A model generated the notes under the pieces. The model did not search any database and was not told where the DNA came from. It saw only the letters and a program-made list of their open reading frames with translations. A DNA stretch of 52,511 nt from the NCBI GenBank assembly GCA_035390965.1, contig DAOPKE010000009.1:1-52511 (forward strand), given 5' to 3'. Below are positions 52,098-52,511 of the stretch, in pieces. Source of the stretch: GWF2-43-63 sp035390965. GTDB lineage: Bacteria; Bacteroidota; Bacteroidia; Bacteroidales; DTU049. The position numbers and the translations under genes are program-made. Each line of letters starts with the position of its first letter. The stretch's first letter is position 1.

Positions 52098-52211
52098 TTA
52101 TCCAACCAACATGGCTCCTGCAATTGCGGCGGCCATGACAATGATGTAAATGGTCCAGAGTGCGGCTTCTTTTACTGTGTTCATGGCTTTAATATTTTTA
52201 AGGTTCGACAT
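52098..52211 (-). CDS. 37-residue membrane protein opposite the AOR gene
   Basis: ATG at 52211 to TAA at 52098 on the minus strand encodes MSNLKNIKAMNTVKEA, then a hydrophobic segment (ALWTIYIIVMAAAIAGAMLV) and Gly. An amphipathic basic N-terminus and one membrane helix fit a small membrane protein. A box near TACCTTTA, one off the Bacteroidota -7 motif, lies upstream. It converges on the AOR terminator. No known family recognised; too short for standard gene finders. Confidence 0.45.
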   Translation of the reverse strand: MSNLKNIKAMNTVKEAALWTIYIIVMAAAIAGAMLVG

Positions 52212-52511
52212 TTTTTTGATTTTGTTACTGTAAAGGTAGTTCTTGTACTGTCTGGAATCAATATAGTCTCAGTTTACGGCTGAAACGGGCAAGTTAACGT
52301 ATGCAGTTTTCTGCATTTATGCAGTTTTCCTTTTCTGTTATTCATAAAACACGGGTTTTGTGGTCTGGTTGCCTGACTAAACCCTTCGACGAATTGATTG
52401 TATTTCCATCAGACGATTTTAAAGAATTCTTTTTCGAGGACTTTATTAATTATTTTGGTTCTGCAAGTTTTTATGTGAAACATGAAGCTTGAGGATTAAT
52501 CAACCAACGAT
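52212..52511. other. No gene seen at the right edge
   Basis: AT-rich, with a direct repeat of GCAGTTTTC near 52300-52330. A frame at 52301-52492 starts inside that repeat and has no protein character. A gene may begin beyond the window. Confidence 0.4.

Noticed and set aside
52301..52492. 63-codon open frame at the right edge
   Set aside because: It starts inside a short direct repeat and has no recognisable character.
1..52511. tRNA or rRNA genes
   Set aside because: I looked for T-loop and rRNA-like stretches in the intergenic regions and saw none; a covariance search could still find one.

Overview
The window looks like a draft-assembly piece of a chromosome from a member of the Bacteroidota, probably an anaerobe or facultative anaerobe. 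Supporting signs are type IX secretion C-terminal sorting domains, TonB-dependent receptors paired with lipoproteins, a receptor followed by a DUF4249-type lipoprotein, and -7 boxes of the Bacteroidota form TAnnTTTG. An aldehyde:ferredoxin oxidoreductase (AOR) family enzyme with pterin-cofactor genes points to anaerobic metabolism. Two runs of exactly 100 N (11136-11235 and 16312-16411) are scaffold gaps of unknown true length.

Layout. 1-602 is the end of a secreted surface protein. 1.3-6.0 kb holds an S37-like peptidase, a ThiS/MoaD-type sulfur carrier, an FG-GAP repeat protein and a coupled kinase/methyltransferase pair (hldA-like, menG). 6.6-11.1 kb is a tightly overlapping envelope operon (LptF/LptG permease, two glycosyltransferases, SIMPL-domain protein) that runs into a gap. 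After the gap come a TonB-dependent receptor without its N-terminus, its DUF4249-like lipoprotein, a PD40 propeller protein, a small secreted protein, and an AAA ATPase preceded by a 14-bp tandem repeat array that contains the second gap.

17.7-28.6 kb begins with moeA and a compact moaA. Then come a stand-alone TiaS-like kinase-domain protein, a polytopic membrane protein, and two related outer-membrane cassettes (lipoprotein + receptor; lipoprotein + type IX-sorted protein + receptor). 29.3-45.2 kb is a defence island. It is a type I restriction-modification operon (hsdM-hsdS ... hsdR) with two insertions between hsdS and hsdR: a four-gene set (Bergerat-fold ATPase ending in a PD-(D/E)XK-like motif, KAP-type NTPase with two membrane segments, two PD-(D/E)XK-like proteins) and an AbiE toxin-antitoxin pair. 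A further putative nuclease lies upstream of hsdM.

45.3-52.2 kb returns to cofactor biology: a moaC-like 5' remnant, two unknown genes, moaC, a serine hydrolase, a MOSC-MogA fusion, a ThiF-type activating enzyme, the AOR-family enzyme and, opposite it, an unannotated 37-residue membrane protein. The pterin-cofactor genes on both flanks of the island (carrier, moeA, moaA, moaC, MOSC-mog, thiF) plausibly make the molybdo- or tungstopterin of the AOR enzyme. No moaE was seen.

The best candidates for something undescribed are the four-gene ATPase/NTPase/nuclease set inside the restriction operon, and the TiaS-like/membrane-protein pair with the duplicated receptor cassettes beside moeA-moaA. Intergenic DNA is rich in a repeat family built on TGTAACG and in perfect palindromes. 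All family assignments are from motif reading only.
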